DNA of 64,000 nt from Anaeramoeba flamelloides (Eukaryota > Metamonada > Anaeramoebidae), in contig JANTQA010000012.1 of NCBI GenBank assembly GCA_027625915.1, forward strand, positions 14,904,501-14,968,500, written 5' to 3'. Shown piece after piece: positions 1 to 12,200 of this stretch; the first letter of the stretch is position 1; each line of letters opens with the position of its first letter. The notes beneath the pieces are model-generated. The model was not told the origin of the DNA, ran no database searches, and saw nothing but the letters and a program-made list of their open reading frames with translations. The position numbers and the translations under genes are program-made.

Positions 1-527
1 TAAGCTTCTTTTTGGAATTAAAAAAGTAAAATGTTACATGATTTTATAAATCTTTTTTTTTTGGAAAGCTGAATGAAAATATTTTTCCATTTATTTTGCA
101 AACAATATTAATAATAAAATGGATTAATATTTGATTTTAATTTGTTTCTTTTTTATTTTTATTTAAGATTTTATTTTTAGTAAGTTTTCCAATTAATTAT
201 GCTTTTGAACTTTTTTCACCCTAGATAAGTTAAATTGATTTCTTTGATGATTCTAGGAAGTTAAAAAAACAACTAAACTAAAAATATTTTTTCAAATTTA
301 TCCCTTCAACCTGTGCTTATTGTTAATTAGACAAAAAAAGGAACAATATTTTTTTATAATATTCCAAAAATTAGCAGAGATTTTATGAAACATCTAAATA
401 CCTAATTTGATGGGAAATAACCAAAATATTATTCATTGGCGATCTGTATATTGAAAAATTACTTTGATCAAAAAAATCATTTTATGCAAGAAGAATCAAA
501 ATTTTGTTCCATTTAGTTTTCAACAAA

Positions 528-1130
528 TAAACTCTTTTTCAAAAATTGTAACTCACTTGAAATAATAAATTGAAAAAAAAAATTATCCTTTAGTATTCAA
601 GAACAATTAATAACTAAATATGATTTTCAATTCGCTTTTAAGTCATTTTAAATCTATAAAAGCCTGATATATTAAAAATTACAAAAAATAAAACCAAAAA
701 TTAAAAAACAGTGAGTCACAATTTTTGAAAAGAGCATTACAGATTTTTTATTACTGAACTTTCACTGAAAAAAAGTTCAACAATAAGATTTTTTATGAAT
801 AATTAAATCCATTTTCATAAACATTACATATGTCACAATTTTCAGAGTGATTATTTGTCTTTTCGAAGATTTCTTTTTTTTTTCCACATGATCTTTTACA
901 AAAAAAAGAAAAAAGAAAAACAAAAAAAAAAAAAAAAAAAAAAAAAAAGAAAAAGAAAAACAAAATAAAAACAAAAATTTGAAAAAGCAAAACAAAAATT
1001 TGCAAAATTAGAAAAAATGATTCTGATCCAAAAATTTGAAAAAATTTTTTGTAAAGAATACTGTGATAAACCCTCAAAACAACTCCCATTAACATTATAA
1101 AGTGAGTCAAAATTTATGAAAAATGGTTTA
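528..1130 (-). mobile_element. F1 MITE-like element, copy A
   Basis: One of four copies in the window (others 24085-24713, 39185-39791, 40285-40922). The ends are inverted repeats of about 28 bases, starting TAAACTCTTTTTCAAAAATT and reading toward GACTCAC, with TA at both borders as expected for a Tc1/mariner-type target duplication. A third copy of the terminal sequence lies inside at 711-738, pointing inward as the right end does. The interior has a long A/T homopolymer tract and no transposase. Open frames through it are Phe-rich artefacts of that tract. Confidence 0.8.
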
Positions 1131-1339
1131 GTTTTTCTTGATCTTTACAAAATATATATAAATAGATTTATATATATATATATATATATATAAATTTAAA
1201 GATCCAAATAAAACAAAACCAAATTAAAAATATCAATTTAAAATCCTCAAATAAAGAATTTTTTTTCTATTCATGTTCTATCAACCTTTCTTTTTAAACA
1301 AATAAATTTTGCGAATTGAAACAAAAAGTAAAACATTAT

Positions 1340-1475
1340 TTTGTAGCCACTATTAAAAATTCATTCCAATATAAAGATGGATCAGCATAAAACCAAAATA
1401 ACAATCCAAAACATACCCAAAACGTGATAATCTTTTTTTTTTTTCACATTTTGGTGTTTGTACAGGGATCATAAT
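1340..1475 (+). repeat. dispersed ~190 bp repeat (R190), partial copy
   Basis: Shares blocks such as CCACTATTAAAA, GATCAGC and AACCAAAATA in the same order as the copies at 11727-11934, 15003-15198 and 32188-32376 (+) and 17824-18003 and 31813-32002 (-). This is the most diverged copy and its borders are uncertain. Confidence 0.5.
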
Positions 1476-1732
1476 AATATATGCCAATTCCTGATATTAG
1501 TTTTTCCAATTTAAAATCTCTGGTTTTTTTTCCTATTGTTTCAATGTAATATTGAATTCACTTCACTACAGTATACCTAATTTCAAATCATTTTTGAGAG
1601 TAAATTCTTTGATTTTGAAAGTAAATTTTCAATATGTATCGAAATTTGGTTAAAATTTATGATAGATTATTATAATTTGTAAATCTTTTTAGTTTTTTTT
1701 GAAGAAAAATATTCTCAAATTTATAACAATTT

Positions 1733-1912
1733 TTAAGGGAATAATCTCTATTAAATATTTCGACCTAAATTTAATGGAGATTGAGAAAATTTTTTGAAAA
1801 TAACTTAGATTTGAAAACCCTGTTTATTTTTAATATTAAACCTATTTCTAGATTAATAAATCCTTATTTAGAAATTGGTCAAAAAAAAAAATAATAGAGA
1901 CTAGTCCCTTAA
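1733..1912. mobile_element. 180 bp TTAA-flanked MITE-like element, copy 1
   Basis: Begins TTAAGGGAATAATCTCTATT and ends with the inverted equivalent AATAGAGACTAGTCCCTTAA, giving ~20 base terminal inverted repeats with TTAA at both borders. A second copy of almost the same length lies at 31606-31784 and aligns throughout. There is no coding capacity. TTAA borders are typical of piggyBac-type elements, but the assignment is by border only. Confidence 0.75.
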
Positions 1913-2862
1913 TATTCTCAGTTTTTTTGAAATTTTTCGTTTTTTTTTGATGAGAGATAACACTTAAAAATTAACTCTTATTTGAGATAAAATTTTCTAA
2001 AATGATCCTTTATTTTCAGAATTTCGATTTTAGATGTATAAATTTATGAAACCAATACCATATTTTTTAGGGTTTGTTTTAGATTTCTTTCACCAGTTAA
2101 TGTATAGGTCTTCGATAAAAAAGAAGCATGCTTTTTATTTTGAAAAAAAGATTAAACTTTTAATCAAATTATTTTAACAAGATAACATATTCAAACATGC
2201 TAAAAGATCAACGATTAAAGAACAAGAACAACAAAACTTTACACTTGGAACAATATACTCTTTTTTTCTGAATCAGGCACAATTATCCGTAAATTTGCTT
2301 TTTTTCCATACGAATTCTTGTTGTTTTACTGGAGAACTTTGTTTTTAAAAAGTACAATTGGAATTTTGGAGGACAACCACAACCAGTTCGAGTATGTTTT
2401 AAGTTCCTCCACCATAAATCCGTTTACTGTTTATCTTGTCAAAAAATTCTAACTGATTTTAATTTATGGTCTTTCTATTCAATAGAAGAGACTAAATTCA
2501 AAATATTTAAATTCTTACAGGTGGAATTCTCTTGATGGTTCAATACCATTGTATAATCTCAACAATTGGTGAATTTTGATTTTTAAAGAAATTCCTCTTT
2601 TTTTACAAAAAAGAAGAAAAAGGTTTGTATTGATTACAAAGATTAAATACAGTAATTAACCTAAAAAGCGAAGATCAAAAAATTTAAACGTAATTTATTT
2701 GCTGATAAAAAACAATTCGAAATTTAGAAAGGCACTAAACGAATCGATACCTTTGTCACTTTGATAAAGTGAAAAAGAGCTTTAAAATAATTGTCGAAAA
2801 ATTTCAGTTATTTTTTTTTCCATCTTTCCCTTTTTCATAAATTTAATCAAACCAAAACCCAA

Positions 2863-3954
2863 ATGACAAAAAGATTAGCATTTCAAGAATACCAAAGTGA
2901 AAAATTAAATCTTCAGACAAGAATTGTGATGCCACCTATGGCAAGAGGATTTTCTAATGAAAAGCATGTCTACAACGACAAGTATACCCAATATTATACA
3001 CTCCGAGCCGAGAAAGGTGTCGGACTTGTTATCTCTGAAGGTACATACATTTCTAAAGAAGCGCAATGGACAATTAACGGCACCCTAGATTGTGGTGTCT
3101 ATAATGACGACCATATGGAGGGATTAAAGAAAATTTGTGAGGGTGTCCATAAGAACAATGGGAAATTTGCTGTCCAATTGTGGCACACTGGCAAATTTGC
3201 AGACACACCAATTTGCCCTTATGAAGCCACTGTTGGAAACAAGCAAGCTAAGGTTGCAACGCTTGAAGATCTCAAAAGAATTAAAGGTGACTTTGTGAAT
3301 GCCGCACGCATTGCAAAGAAAGCAGGTTGTGACGCTGTCGAGATCCATGGTGCTCACGAGTTTTTCCTTGACGAATTCATCCAAAAGAAGAACTTGAGAA
3401 CTGACGGGTATGGTACAACCTTTGAAGGCAAAATCCGTTTCCCTATTGAAGTTGTTAAGGCAGTTCGAGAAGAAGTTGGCCAAGACTTTTGTATCATTTA
3501 CCGCACATCCCAATGGACAAACACCGATTTTAACGAAAAAAAATGGGACACTATCGAAGATCTTGGAAAGTGGGGAAATGCACTTAAGGATGCTGGTGTT
3601 GATATCATTCACGTGTCAACCAACCGTGCTTACAAACTGGAATTTGAAGGCCAAGGAGAAGGCGGAGAAAAGCATACATTAGCCGGGTGGTACAAGAAAT
3701 TAACTGGATTGCCAGTAATTGCAGTTGGTGGCGTTTGCTACACACAAAACGCTGGATATAGCTTTTCTCAAGACGAGCCAACAACAATCCAGGACCCAGA
3801 ACCCTTCCTTAAATTAATTGAAGATGGTGAATTTGATCTTTTGGCTGTTGGCCGTGCACTCATCAAGAACCCCGACTGGGTCGAATTAGTGAGCTCAGGA
3901 AATTGGAAAAAAGTCAAACCTTTCCTAAGATCAGACTTAATGACATTAAACTAG
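2863..3954 (+). CDS. NADH:flavin oxidoreductase / old yellow enzyme family protein
   Basis: Predicts 363 residues of a TIM-barrel FMN oxidoreductase; family members reduce activated alkenes or related substrates with NAD(P)H, probably in the cytosol. Seen: RIVMPPMARG at residues 20-29 (FMN-binding start of the barrel), EIHGAH with the catalytic-site pair His162/His165 followed by LDEF, TDGYG, RFPIEVVKAVR, VIAVGGV, and the C-terminal phosphate-binding AVGRALIKNPDW. Length is usual for the family. The frame is open from 2791, but that upstream part begins with TTG and is Phe/Ser-rich, so I start at the ATG at 2863. Single exon. G+C and codon use are clearly richer than the surroundings, compatible with high expression or with acquisition by transfer. 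The exact substrate is unknown. Confidence 0.93.
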   Translation: MTKRLAFQEYQSEKLNLQTRIVMPPMARGFSNEKHVYNDKYTQYYTLRAEKGVGLVISEGTYISKEAQWTINGTLDCGVYNDDHMEGLKKICEGVHKNNGKFAVQLWHTGKFADTPICPYEATVGNKQAKVATLEDLKRIKGDFVNAARIAKKAGCDAVEIHGAHEFFLDEFIQKKNLRTDGYGTTFEGKIRFPIEVVKAVREEVGQDFCIIYRTSQWTNTDFNEKKWDTIEDLGKWGNALKDAGVDIIHVSTNRAYKLEFEGQGEGGEKHTLAGWYKKLTGLPVIAVGGVCYTQNAGYSFSQDEPTTIQDPEPFLKLIEDGEFDLLAVGRALIKNPDWVELVSSGNWKKVKPFLRSDLMTLN

Positions 3955-4478
3955 ACATATCGGTATAACTATAACAATTATTTAATCTGCATTTTGCATT
4001 CTTTGTCCAGTTATTCAGTTTTAACTATCGTTACTTTTGCTTGTTTATATCTACATTATCAGATTTGATAATCTGTGAATATTTATCAAAATTATTCATG
4101 TTTTTTTTTTATCAATATTTATAATGCTTTCATCATTTAACATTTAACATTTTTTTGATATATCAACTCATTACCAAATTTAAAAATAAATTTGTTTATA
4201 GATCTTTTAAAGTTTTCAGCCCAATTGTCTCTATTTTTGTTATTATTTTGAAATTTATTGTATAGGGTTAAAGTTTTCTAACTTTTAATACGATAAGGAG
4301 GGAATTTTGAAGTGACTACATTTATTACTTCCAATTCAAAGTGTGTCTAGATATTCGTCTAAGTACAGTCATTGGAAGAATTTTTTACTCAATTTAATTT
4401 TCTAATTTAAAATTAAAATCAAGATGCCAACTAATAAAAAGCAAAAAAAAAAAACGATGAAAAAGAAAGATTTTATGG

Positions 4479-4793
4479 CACTAGTACAAGTACAAAAGTA
4501 AAAAATGTCTATTTTTTTTTTTTTTTTTGTCATTTATTTTCATACTCCTTTTTCAAAAACCCCAAGAACAAAAGGTTGCCTGAAATGTAAAAATGATTAC
4601 TATTCAAACATAGATAAAAAATTGGTTCATAACCATAACTTTTAGAGTTATTATAAAAAAGTTAATTTTAAAAAAATTAAGATTTTTTTTATTTTATTAT
4701 TATTTAATGGAGGAGTTTTTAATTCCTCTTATTTATCCAAATTCCTAAATTGGGAAAAAATGACCATTTTTTACTATTGTACTTGTATTAGTG
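4479..4793. mobile_element. MITE-like element with CACTAGTAC ends, copy 1
   Basis: Terminal inverted repeats: the left end reads CACTAGTACAAGTACAAAAG and the right end, inverted, CACTAATACAAGTACAATAG. Both are followed by TAAAAAATG-like sequence. A related element at 56106-56350 shares the interior block CTCCTTTTTCAAAAACCCCA...GAACAAAAGGTTG. This copy carries extra sequence near 4700-4730 with a small palindrome (GAGGAGTTTTTAATTCCTC) that also occurs near 7865. Non-coding. Confidence 0.7.
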
Positions 4794-5150
4794 TTTTTAA
4801 AAATAAGTAGTTGGAGAATATTTACAGTTTTAGTATACATGTGGATTTGTATGTTTCAGCCTTTTATAGATTATTAAGATTTTGCATACTTTTTACTGAG
4901 AGAATATTAATTAATATTTATCAAAAATTATTCTATTACAATATCCAAGATTTTCTATGTGTTTATTTTACTTATAAATTTATCAGTATCTTTTTTGGAG
5001 ATTGTGTTGATATCAAAATTTTTGATTTTCTTTTATGAGTTTATTTTTCCTTTATTCTTTAGTTTTTTCTTTTTTTGGATAGCCCAATATTAAACGGTTT
5101 ACACCTTAGGTTTTCCTTTTACATGATTGATATATATTTGGAATCTGCAT

Positions 5151-5184
5151 CCCCCCCCCAAAAAAAAAAAAAAAAAAAAAAAAA
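5151..5184. repeat. C9A25 homopolymer junction
   Basis: Nine C followed directly by about 25 A. G/C homopolymers are rare in this genome; the only other long ones seen are G12 at 41129-41140 and C11 at 46408-46418. Confidence 0.9.
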
Positions 5185-6238
5185 TGAAAGGAAAACATTC
5201 CAAACTGAAAATCTATACAAATATTTGAAATCTTAAAAAACAAAATTCAACATTTTCAAAACAATCGACTAACCAACAAATATAAAATACAGCTTCGCAT
5301 ATTCTATTTGTTAATAGAACTAACCAATAACAAATCTTTACCAATTTTAAACTTACATATTTATTCTTGAAAGCAATTTTGTATATTTTATATTATTACT
5401 TTCAAAATGTTAATACCAAATACAAAGATGATTTTGGAATTAATCGGTTCATCAAACAAAAAATAATGTTGATTTTATTGTTTGAATTGATAAAAAATAT
5501 AAATTCCGATCACAGAAATGATATTAATTGTAAACATATCTTTACCCGCAATTACATAATAAGGCTTTGTTGTTATTTTTTTTTCAAAATGTAAAATGAA
5601 AATTCAAATTCTGGCACTTCATTCATTGAATAATAAAAATCATGAGCATCATCACAAAAACTGTTTTGTTCATGTTCATATTACTGAAAAACTAATTTAT
5701 TTAATAAAAGAAAAAGAAACTTGAAAAAAAAAAAAAGATTTTTATTTTCTTTTTTTATTTGGAATTTTTATTGTTATTCTGATTTCATTAAACACGTTTA
5801 TTAAGGAATATATAGTTGATATGTGGTGATATTTTTTAAATTGTAGCAAAAGATTTTTTTTTTTGCCCAAAATGTGCTAATCATGCCCTCTATGCAATAT
5901 ACTGAACAATTTAAAATATTAAGTTATTATTATGAATTTTTACATCAAAATGATTTATTCTTTTCAAAACCTGAGAGAATAAAGAAATTATAGTTGGGTA
6001 TATTTAGAATAAATAAAAAATAAAAAAAAAAAAAAAATAAAAATTGTAATAACCTTTAAATTGAATTTGAAAATAAATTTATATAAATAAATTAATGTAA
6101 TTATTTCAATTATATATATATATATATATTAAAATTTAATTTATTATTGCAAATGAATAATTAAATTTATCTCTTGATTATTCAAATTCAAATTATATTT
6201 AAAAAAAAAAATAAATAAATCAATAAAAAAAAAATGCT

Positions 6239-9200
6239 TTATAAATTATATATTTCTTTTTCTTCTTTGGACAAATTAGTTAAACTATAATCAATTTCTT
6301 CAAAATTATTATCAAAATCCACATCATCATCATTATCAAAAAAACTTTCTAAAATTGTATTTGATATTTTGAAAATTTTTTTATTGTGATTTTCTGTACA
6401 ATCTTCGATTTGCTTTCTAATGCCATTTTCTTCCATTTCAAGTGCATAAACATTTTCCTCAGTTCCTTCATCAGTAGCGATTTGATTGCCCACTTCTAAA
6501 ATTTTTAAATACGATTCTAAGCAACATACAACAATTTTGTTGTGTTTGAATTTAAGAAATGGTAACAATTTCTCGACTACCCCCCTTTCATAGAGATACA
6601 TCACCTGCTTATCATACCCACGATAAATCGCGTTGCTTATAGCCCAAAAGGCTTCTTTTTTAATTGGGTTCAAATCATGCTCCATCAATTTGATTAATGT
6701 GGAAATCAAATTATGTTCAATGACAGATTCTATTTGTTCATAATTACCCGCACATATATTAGATAATGTCCAACAAGAAAATTTAACAATTTTTAGAGTT
6801 TTGTGATTTAAAAGTAAATCAAAATTTTTTAATAATCCACAATCAAGAATATATTGTGTTGATTTTTCGTCCCCAGTGACGATATCACCTATCGTTCTAA
6901 TTGCTGGCAGTTGTACTTCTCTCGATTCATGACTTATTGAGAATGATCAAAATAATTTTGTTTTTCAATATTGAATGTGTAATAAATAAAAATTGAAATT
7001 TTTTTGAACGAACAGTTTGGCGATAAAAAAAAAAAAGAAAGAAAATATCTTAATATTTTCATAATTTAAAAGATTTTTAAAAAGCAAATAAATTTACTGT
7101 AAAAGTTTAATCAATTTTGGAACACAATCATTATCAATGATTGCATTTATATTTTCTTGGCTAACCTTGGCAACAAAAGCCAAGCCCCAACTAATATCAG
7201 ATAATATTTGTTCATTAGTATGGCTCAGTAAAGTTGAAAAAATGGGCAAAGTTTTAGAGATCTAATTAATCGTTTATTAGTGTTAGTTTTTATTTTATTT
7301 TTTGTTTTTAAGAAAAGTGAAGAGGAAACAGAAAAAATAGGAATGAATAATATTAGAAAGAATTTGGATATGAATCGATTTTTGCAAATAATTAAAATAA
7401 AGGAATAAAATTAACATTTTTTAATAAAGGAGCAGGTTCCCCTCTAACTAAAATTGACAAAGTCCAAGAAGAAATTTTCACCAAATCCAAATTATTTTCA
7501 TATTGTTTTATTAAATGAATTATCGTTTCAATTGAATTTGTATGGGTTAATATTTCATCTCTAAATTGAGCACAATCGCACCCTAGATTAAACATTTAAA
7601 TAAGCCATGTTCAATAATAACATGAATAATAACAATAAAACAAATAATAATAATAAATTATAGATGTACATAGAATATTTTAATTTGAACCAATTACCTA
7701 TATTTCCTAAAGCCCATATGATCTATTTTTATTTTTTATTTATTTTTTTTTTTTTGAATTGATAAAAATAATAAAATTATTATCCAAATTAAAAAAGATT
7801 AAAATAAATTAATAAAAAATAATTACACAAAAAGTTGATCGAAAAACATTTTATTATTATTATTATTATTATTTAACGGGTTTTTTTTTTAATTCCTCTT
7901 ATTAAAATCAATTTTTTTTTCAAATATTAAAATGATTTGAATAAAATTAAAGAATTAGAAATTTATTATCTCATATTTTTTTCTTGTTAATTTTTTTTTT
8001 TTCTCTTAACATAAAATAGATTAGAAAATAAAAATAAAAAGTTTTTATGTTAATTAAAAAAATATTGAATTATTTCAATTAGTAAAAGAACAGAATTTGA
8101 ATAATAATCCAACTTTAGAAGATAATATGTACCTATGACCGAAAAAAAAACACTAAAAATGGAAAACTGAACAAATACCTTCGATTAAAAAAATTAAAAA
8201 AAACTAAATGAAAAAATTAAAATAAATAAAGTTTCTAATTTAACTTTTTCTTGAAAACATTTTTTGTCAAAATCATTGAATTCAAACTTGAAATTATGTA
8301 TATTTTTATATACAATATCATAATTTTAAAACCATTATGTCCGGGGATTTCAATTTTATTAATTTTAAGATAATAAAAAAATTTCATTTAAAAAATTTTA
8401 AAATTTTACGAAATTCTTTAAAATTTTACCAAATTCTTTAAATAGTAGAACAAATACTATTGACCATATATTAATTAATTTTAAAAATAAAAAAATGTTA
8501 AAAAATTTCAAAATCAATAGAAAACAATCTATCGGGCCACAAAATGATAATTCATAATATTAATGTTTAAGCATACTGGAATATTAAATATATATGGGAT
8601 TTCTTATAATAATGTTTATCAAAAAGAATCTATTAATTATTTCTGTGAAAAAAATTTTATGTTAAAGAATAAATCTATGAAAAATTTTAAAAATAAATTT
8701 ATCAAATATACAGATATAATTTATAAAGAAAATAAAAATGGTCATATAATTACACCGTTGATTAAAAACATTCTAAGTAATCCTAACTTAATTCATCGTA
8801 TCAAAAAAATAAACTAAGAAGCTTGGAATAAATTCGTAGATGAAATAAACTTCGAATTTACTAAAAACAAAAATTTATGGAAAAAAATTAATAAGGTCTA
8901 AAAAAATGAAAATGATTTTAAATAATAAAAAAATGATTGATAACTATTTTAGTTGTATTAAAAAAAAAAAAAAAAAAATTCAATTAAACCAAGTAAAAAT
9001 ATTTTAGATTATATCAAAAATTTAAAAATTAAAAATTTAAAAAATTTTAAAATTGATAATTTTTTTCCAATTGAAAATATTAAAAACACTATTAAAAATT
9101 TAAAAAATAATCTGTTAAAGGATTTCAAAAAATTGAAAATTTAAAATATATTATTGATGATGAAAATAATAGAGATTTAAACTAAATTCAAAATATAAAT

Positions 9201-12200
9201 TATAAAAATTATCTTATTGCAATTCAAGAAAATATTTAATAATTGGTTGATTAACCCTAATAATAATATTATCGAATACATTAAAAAAAGATCAATTTTA
9301 TTTATCCATAAAAAGGGAAACGAAAGAGTAGTTTTAAATTATAGACCAATATCTATTAACCAAAGTTTACCAAGATTATTTCTAAAAATGTTATATAAAT
9401 TAATTGAACCTTGTTGGGAATTTATTGATAAATTTTGAGAGTTGAAGAAAAAAATATGATTTTCATATTGCAGTATTAAATTTCAAAAATACTTATAATA
9501 CGATAAAATCAAATAATTAAAAGGGAAAATGATAAAACATACATTATAATGATTGATATAGCAAAATGTTTTGACTCAATTAATTTTAAAATAATTAGAA
9601 AAACAATATAAAAATTTATTTTAAATATAATTTTTAAAATTTTTTATATTAAATATTATCATCGAGAATGGCTTGGTGTATTCCAAGGAGACCCATTATC
9701 TCCTATTTTATTTGCTCAAATTCCCCATTTTCTTTTATTAAAAATTATACAATTAACAAATCATTATCAAATGTTTGCATACAATTTAATTTTAATTATA
9801 AAAAGAAATTCAAATCAAATAAATCAAAAATTAAATTCAATATATCAAGTAATTGTCCAATTTGGGTTAAAACCTAATAAAGATAAAACAATTGTATCTA
9901 AATATTTTTAAATCAAAAATTAAATATTTGAGTATTTATTTAGATAAAATTCACATATAGTTTACAATTTAAAAAATCTAAAAAAACATATAACAACGGT
10001 AAACAATTATTCAATAACAATTCTCTGAACAATAGTTTAAAAATTAGATTATTTAAATCTTTTATATTTATTCAATTAATATATGGTTTAGAAGTATATA
10101 ATTATGAAATAAAAACAATAAATTATTTAAATTCTTAAATTAATTCATGCATTACTGGAGTAAGCAAAATAAACAGAAATACACCAATTCTTATTTACAA
10201 AACAGAATTTAAAATTCGAAAATATGATAATTTCAGTGAATAAAAAGAAATTTAAATTCAAAAATATAATTTGTAAATTTTTCCTCTGCCTAATTTAGAA
10301 AAATAAACTATTAAAATTTAACCAACTAACAAATAATAAAATCACTTGGAATTCAAAAGATTTAATCGAAATAAAAAAGGAAATATATAAATATACATAT
10401 AACGAGTTGCTGAATTCTACAAGTTGGAAGTGTTGTTAGGTTTTTTTTACTTATTGAAAAAAAGAAAATTTCTTAAATTTTCTTTTAATTTGTGGAATTA
10501 AAAAAAACTGCAGTTAGCTTTTCCAGAATTTAAAAGAATTGAGTAAAATCTTTTATTTTTCTCTTCTTTTAAATACTGAAAGGTTTAGGCACTTTATGGC
10601 ACTCTCGGGCACTTGGCAGCACTTGACGACACTCCACGAAAATATTCCACAATAATTAAAAACCAAAAAAAATACTTATTTCAAACTCAAAAATATCTAA
10701 GTTATCCGTCAAGCCCAACAATTCTAAAATTCAGGTCGTTTACTAACTGCCTAAATAGACATTACTATGTAATCAATAAAAATTCAAATCAATTTTTTCC
10801 TTTATATTTAAAGTATATACAGAGGAAAATTATAGAAAATATTGAACATTTTTTATGGATATGTCCTTCTGATGAAAAAGATAGATTAATATTTCATAAC
10901 AAATTAAAAGAATTAAATCTTAATGAATTAATTTTAAACTGTGGTAGTTTGAAATTATTTTCACTGATTAATAATCGCGGAATCTATGATTCCCCACTTA
11001 AATTTCTGAAAGGAAACTTAAGTATAAGGGCAACTAGAGAGTAATTTACACTTATTCAATAAAAAAAAAAAAAAATGAAAGTATTCAGTAATCTTTTAAT
11101 CAGTTTTAATTGTAAAATTTTTGAAATTTTTATTTGACTTAGTGGAGAGATTATTTTAATCTATTGTTTTTAATAGTCCAAAAAGAATCATATTTTTCAA
11201 TTATATAATAAAATCAAATATTTCTTTCAAAAGATATCGCTAAATTAAATTGAAAAAATGATTTTTTTTATCTGTTTTTAGAATATTTTTTATTATGTTA
11301 TTTTTTTCCATTTTTTAATTTTTAATGTATATTCCATGTTTTTTTTCTGCAAATTGTTTTAATATTTATTATTTTTTCTTACTTGATGTTCAGTCTAAAG
11401 TTCATTCATTGCAATTAAATTCAAAAAAACAAAATACTCCAAAAATAAATGTATTTTTGAAAAGTTGATAATTTTTAAAAAGAGGGTATTCGAATCTTAA
11501 TGAGTTTATAAGCTATCTTTTCTTAATTCCATAAAATTATCATAACTTTGAAAAAATAATTTATAAAAGATGTTTAACTGAAATCTAAAATGTAGTTTTG
11601 GCTAACTTTAATTTTCAGAATTTATTATTTCCTTGTATGAAGTAGTTAAGCGTTAAAAAACAAAATTAAAAAAGTATTCTGTACAACCCTTATTATTAAA
11701 GAAAATGAATTTTTTCTAACCCAAAAATTAATTTTAAATACCAACCAACCTATTGTTCTACAGTCTTCAATTTGGAATATTAGGAATAAAAAATTTCATT
11801 TTCAAAAATAGTATTTTTGAACCACTATTAAAACTAATCCAAAGTTGAAGATCGATCAGCTAAGAACCAAAATAGCATTTCACCACGTCAAATATAGGAT
11901 TATCTTTTTTTCAAGTTTCAGGGATTGTAAACCTTAAAAGATAAATTCAAAATTGAATTATTTTTTGGTTAAAGGTATTTCTAAGAATCAGAAAAACCAA
12001 TGAAGCAAATGTTTGTTCAAAAGGATCTCAATCAATTCTAGTGTTGACACTTTTAAAATTTGGTTAGAAACCAACAAAGTTGTTTTATTATCTCTCGTCA
12101 AAGATACCTTTGATTGTTTATTGGCAAACTTGTTGAACCAGCCATGAAAAAAAGAACAATTTGTCCTGAAATCTACTTGGATTAAAGTAGAAATTTTGCA

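Larger units (their letters stand above)
1..2862. other. repeat-rich intergenic region upstream of the flavin oxidoreductase gene
   Basis: No convincing coding exon was found here. The region holds an F1 element (528-1130), a TA microsatellite near 1155-1195, a probable copy of the ~190 bp dispersed repeat (about 1340-1475) and a 180 bp TTAA-flanked element (1733-1912). The sequence around 51-130 resembles 45303-45370, and 1960-2160 resembles 45700-45940, so older dispersed repeats are also present. The last 100 bases before the start codon carry a short hairpin, CACTTTG/CAAAGTG-like, at about 2757-2771. Confidence 0.6.
3955..6238. other. intergenic region between two convergent genes
   Basis: This A/T-rich spacer lies between the convergent flavin oxidoreductase and importin-alpha genes. 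I see one MITE-like element (4479-4793), a C9A25 tract (5151-5184) and simple A/T tracts including a TA run near 6113-6129. Short open frames at 4811-5038 and 5367-5594 lack homology or codon structure and were not called. Confidence 0.6.

Noticed and set aside
2791-2862. N-terminal extension of the flavin oxidoreductase
   Set aside because: It starts with TTG and is Ser/Phe-rich, while the conserved barrel begins after the ATG at 2863.
4811-5594. Open frames of 75 codons at 4811-5038 and 5367-5594, and similar at 16081-16266, 36643-37252, 38854-39039, 44655-44921 and 50669-50863
   Set aside because: A/T-driven frames rich in Ile, Phe, Lys and Asn, often starting at TTG, with no domain, repeat or splice support.
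10613-11044. A 143-codon frame that could pass for a gene
   Set aside because: It is the C-terminal segment of the decayed LINE (EHFLWICP region) and its first codons lie in an inserted repeat.
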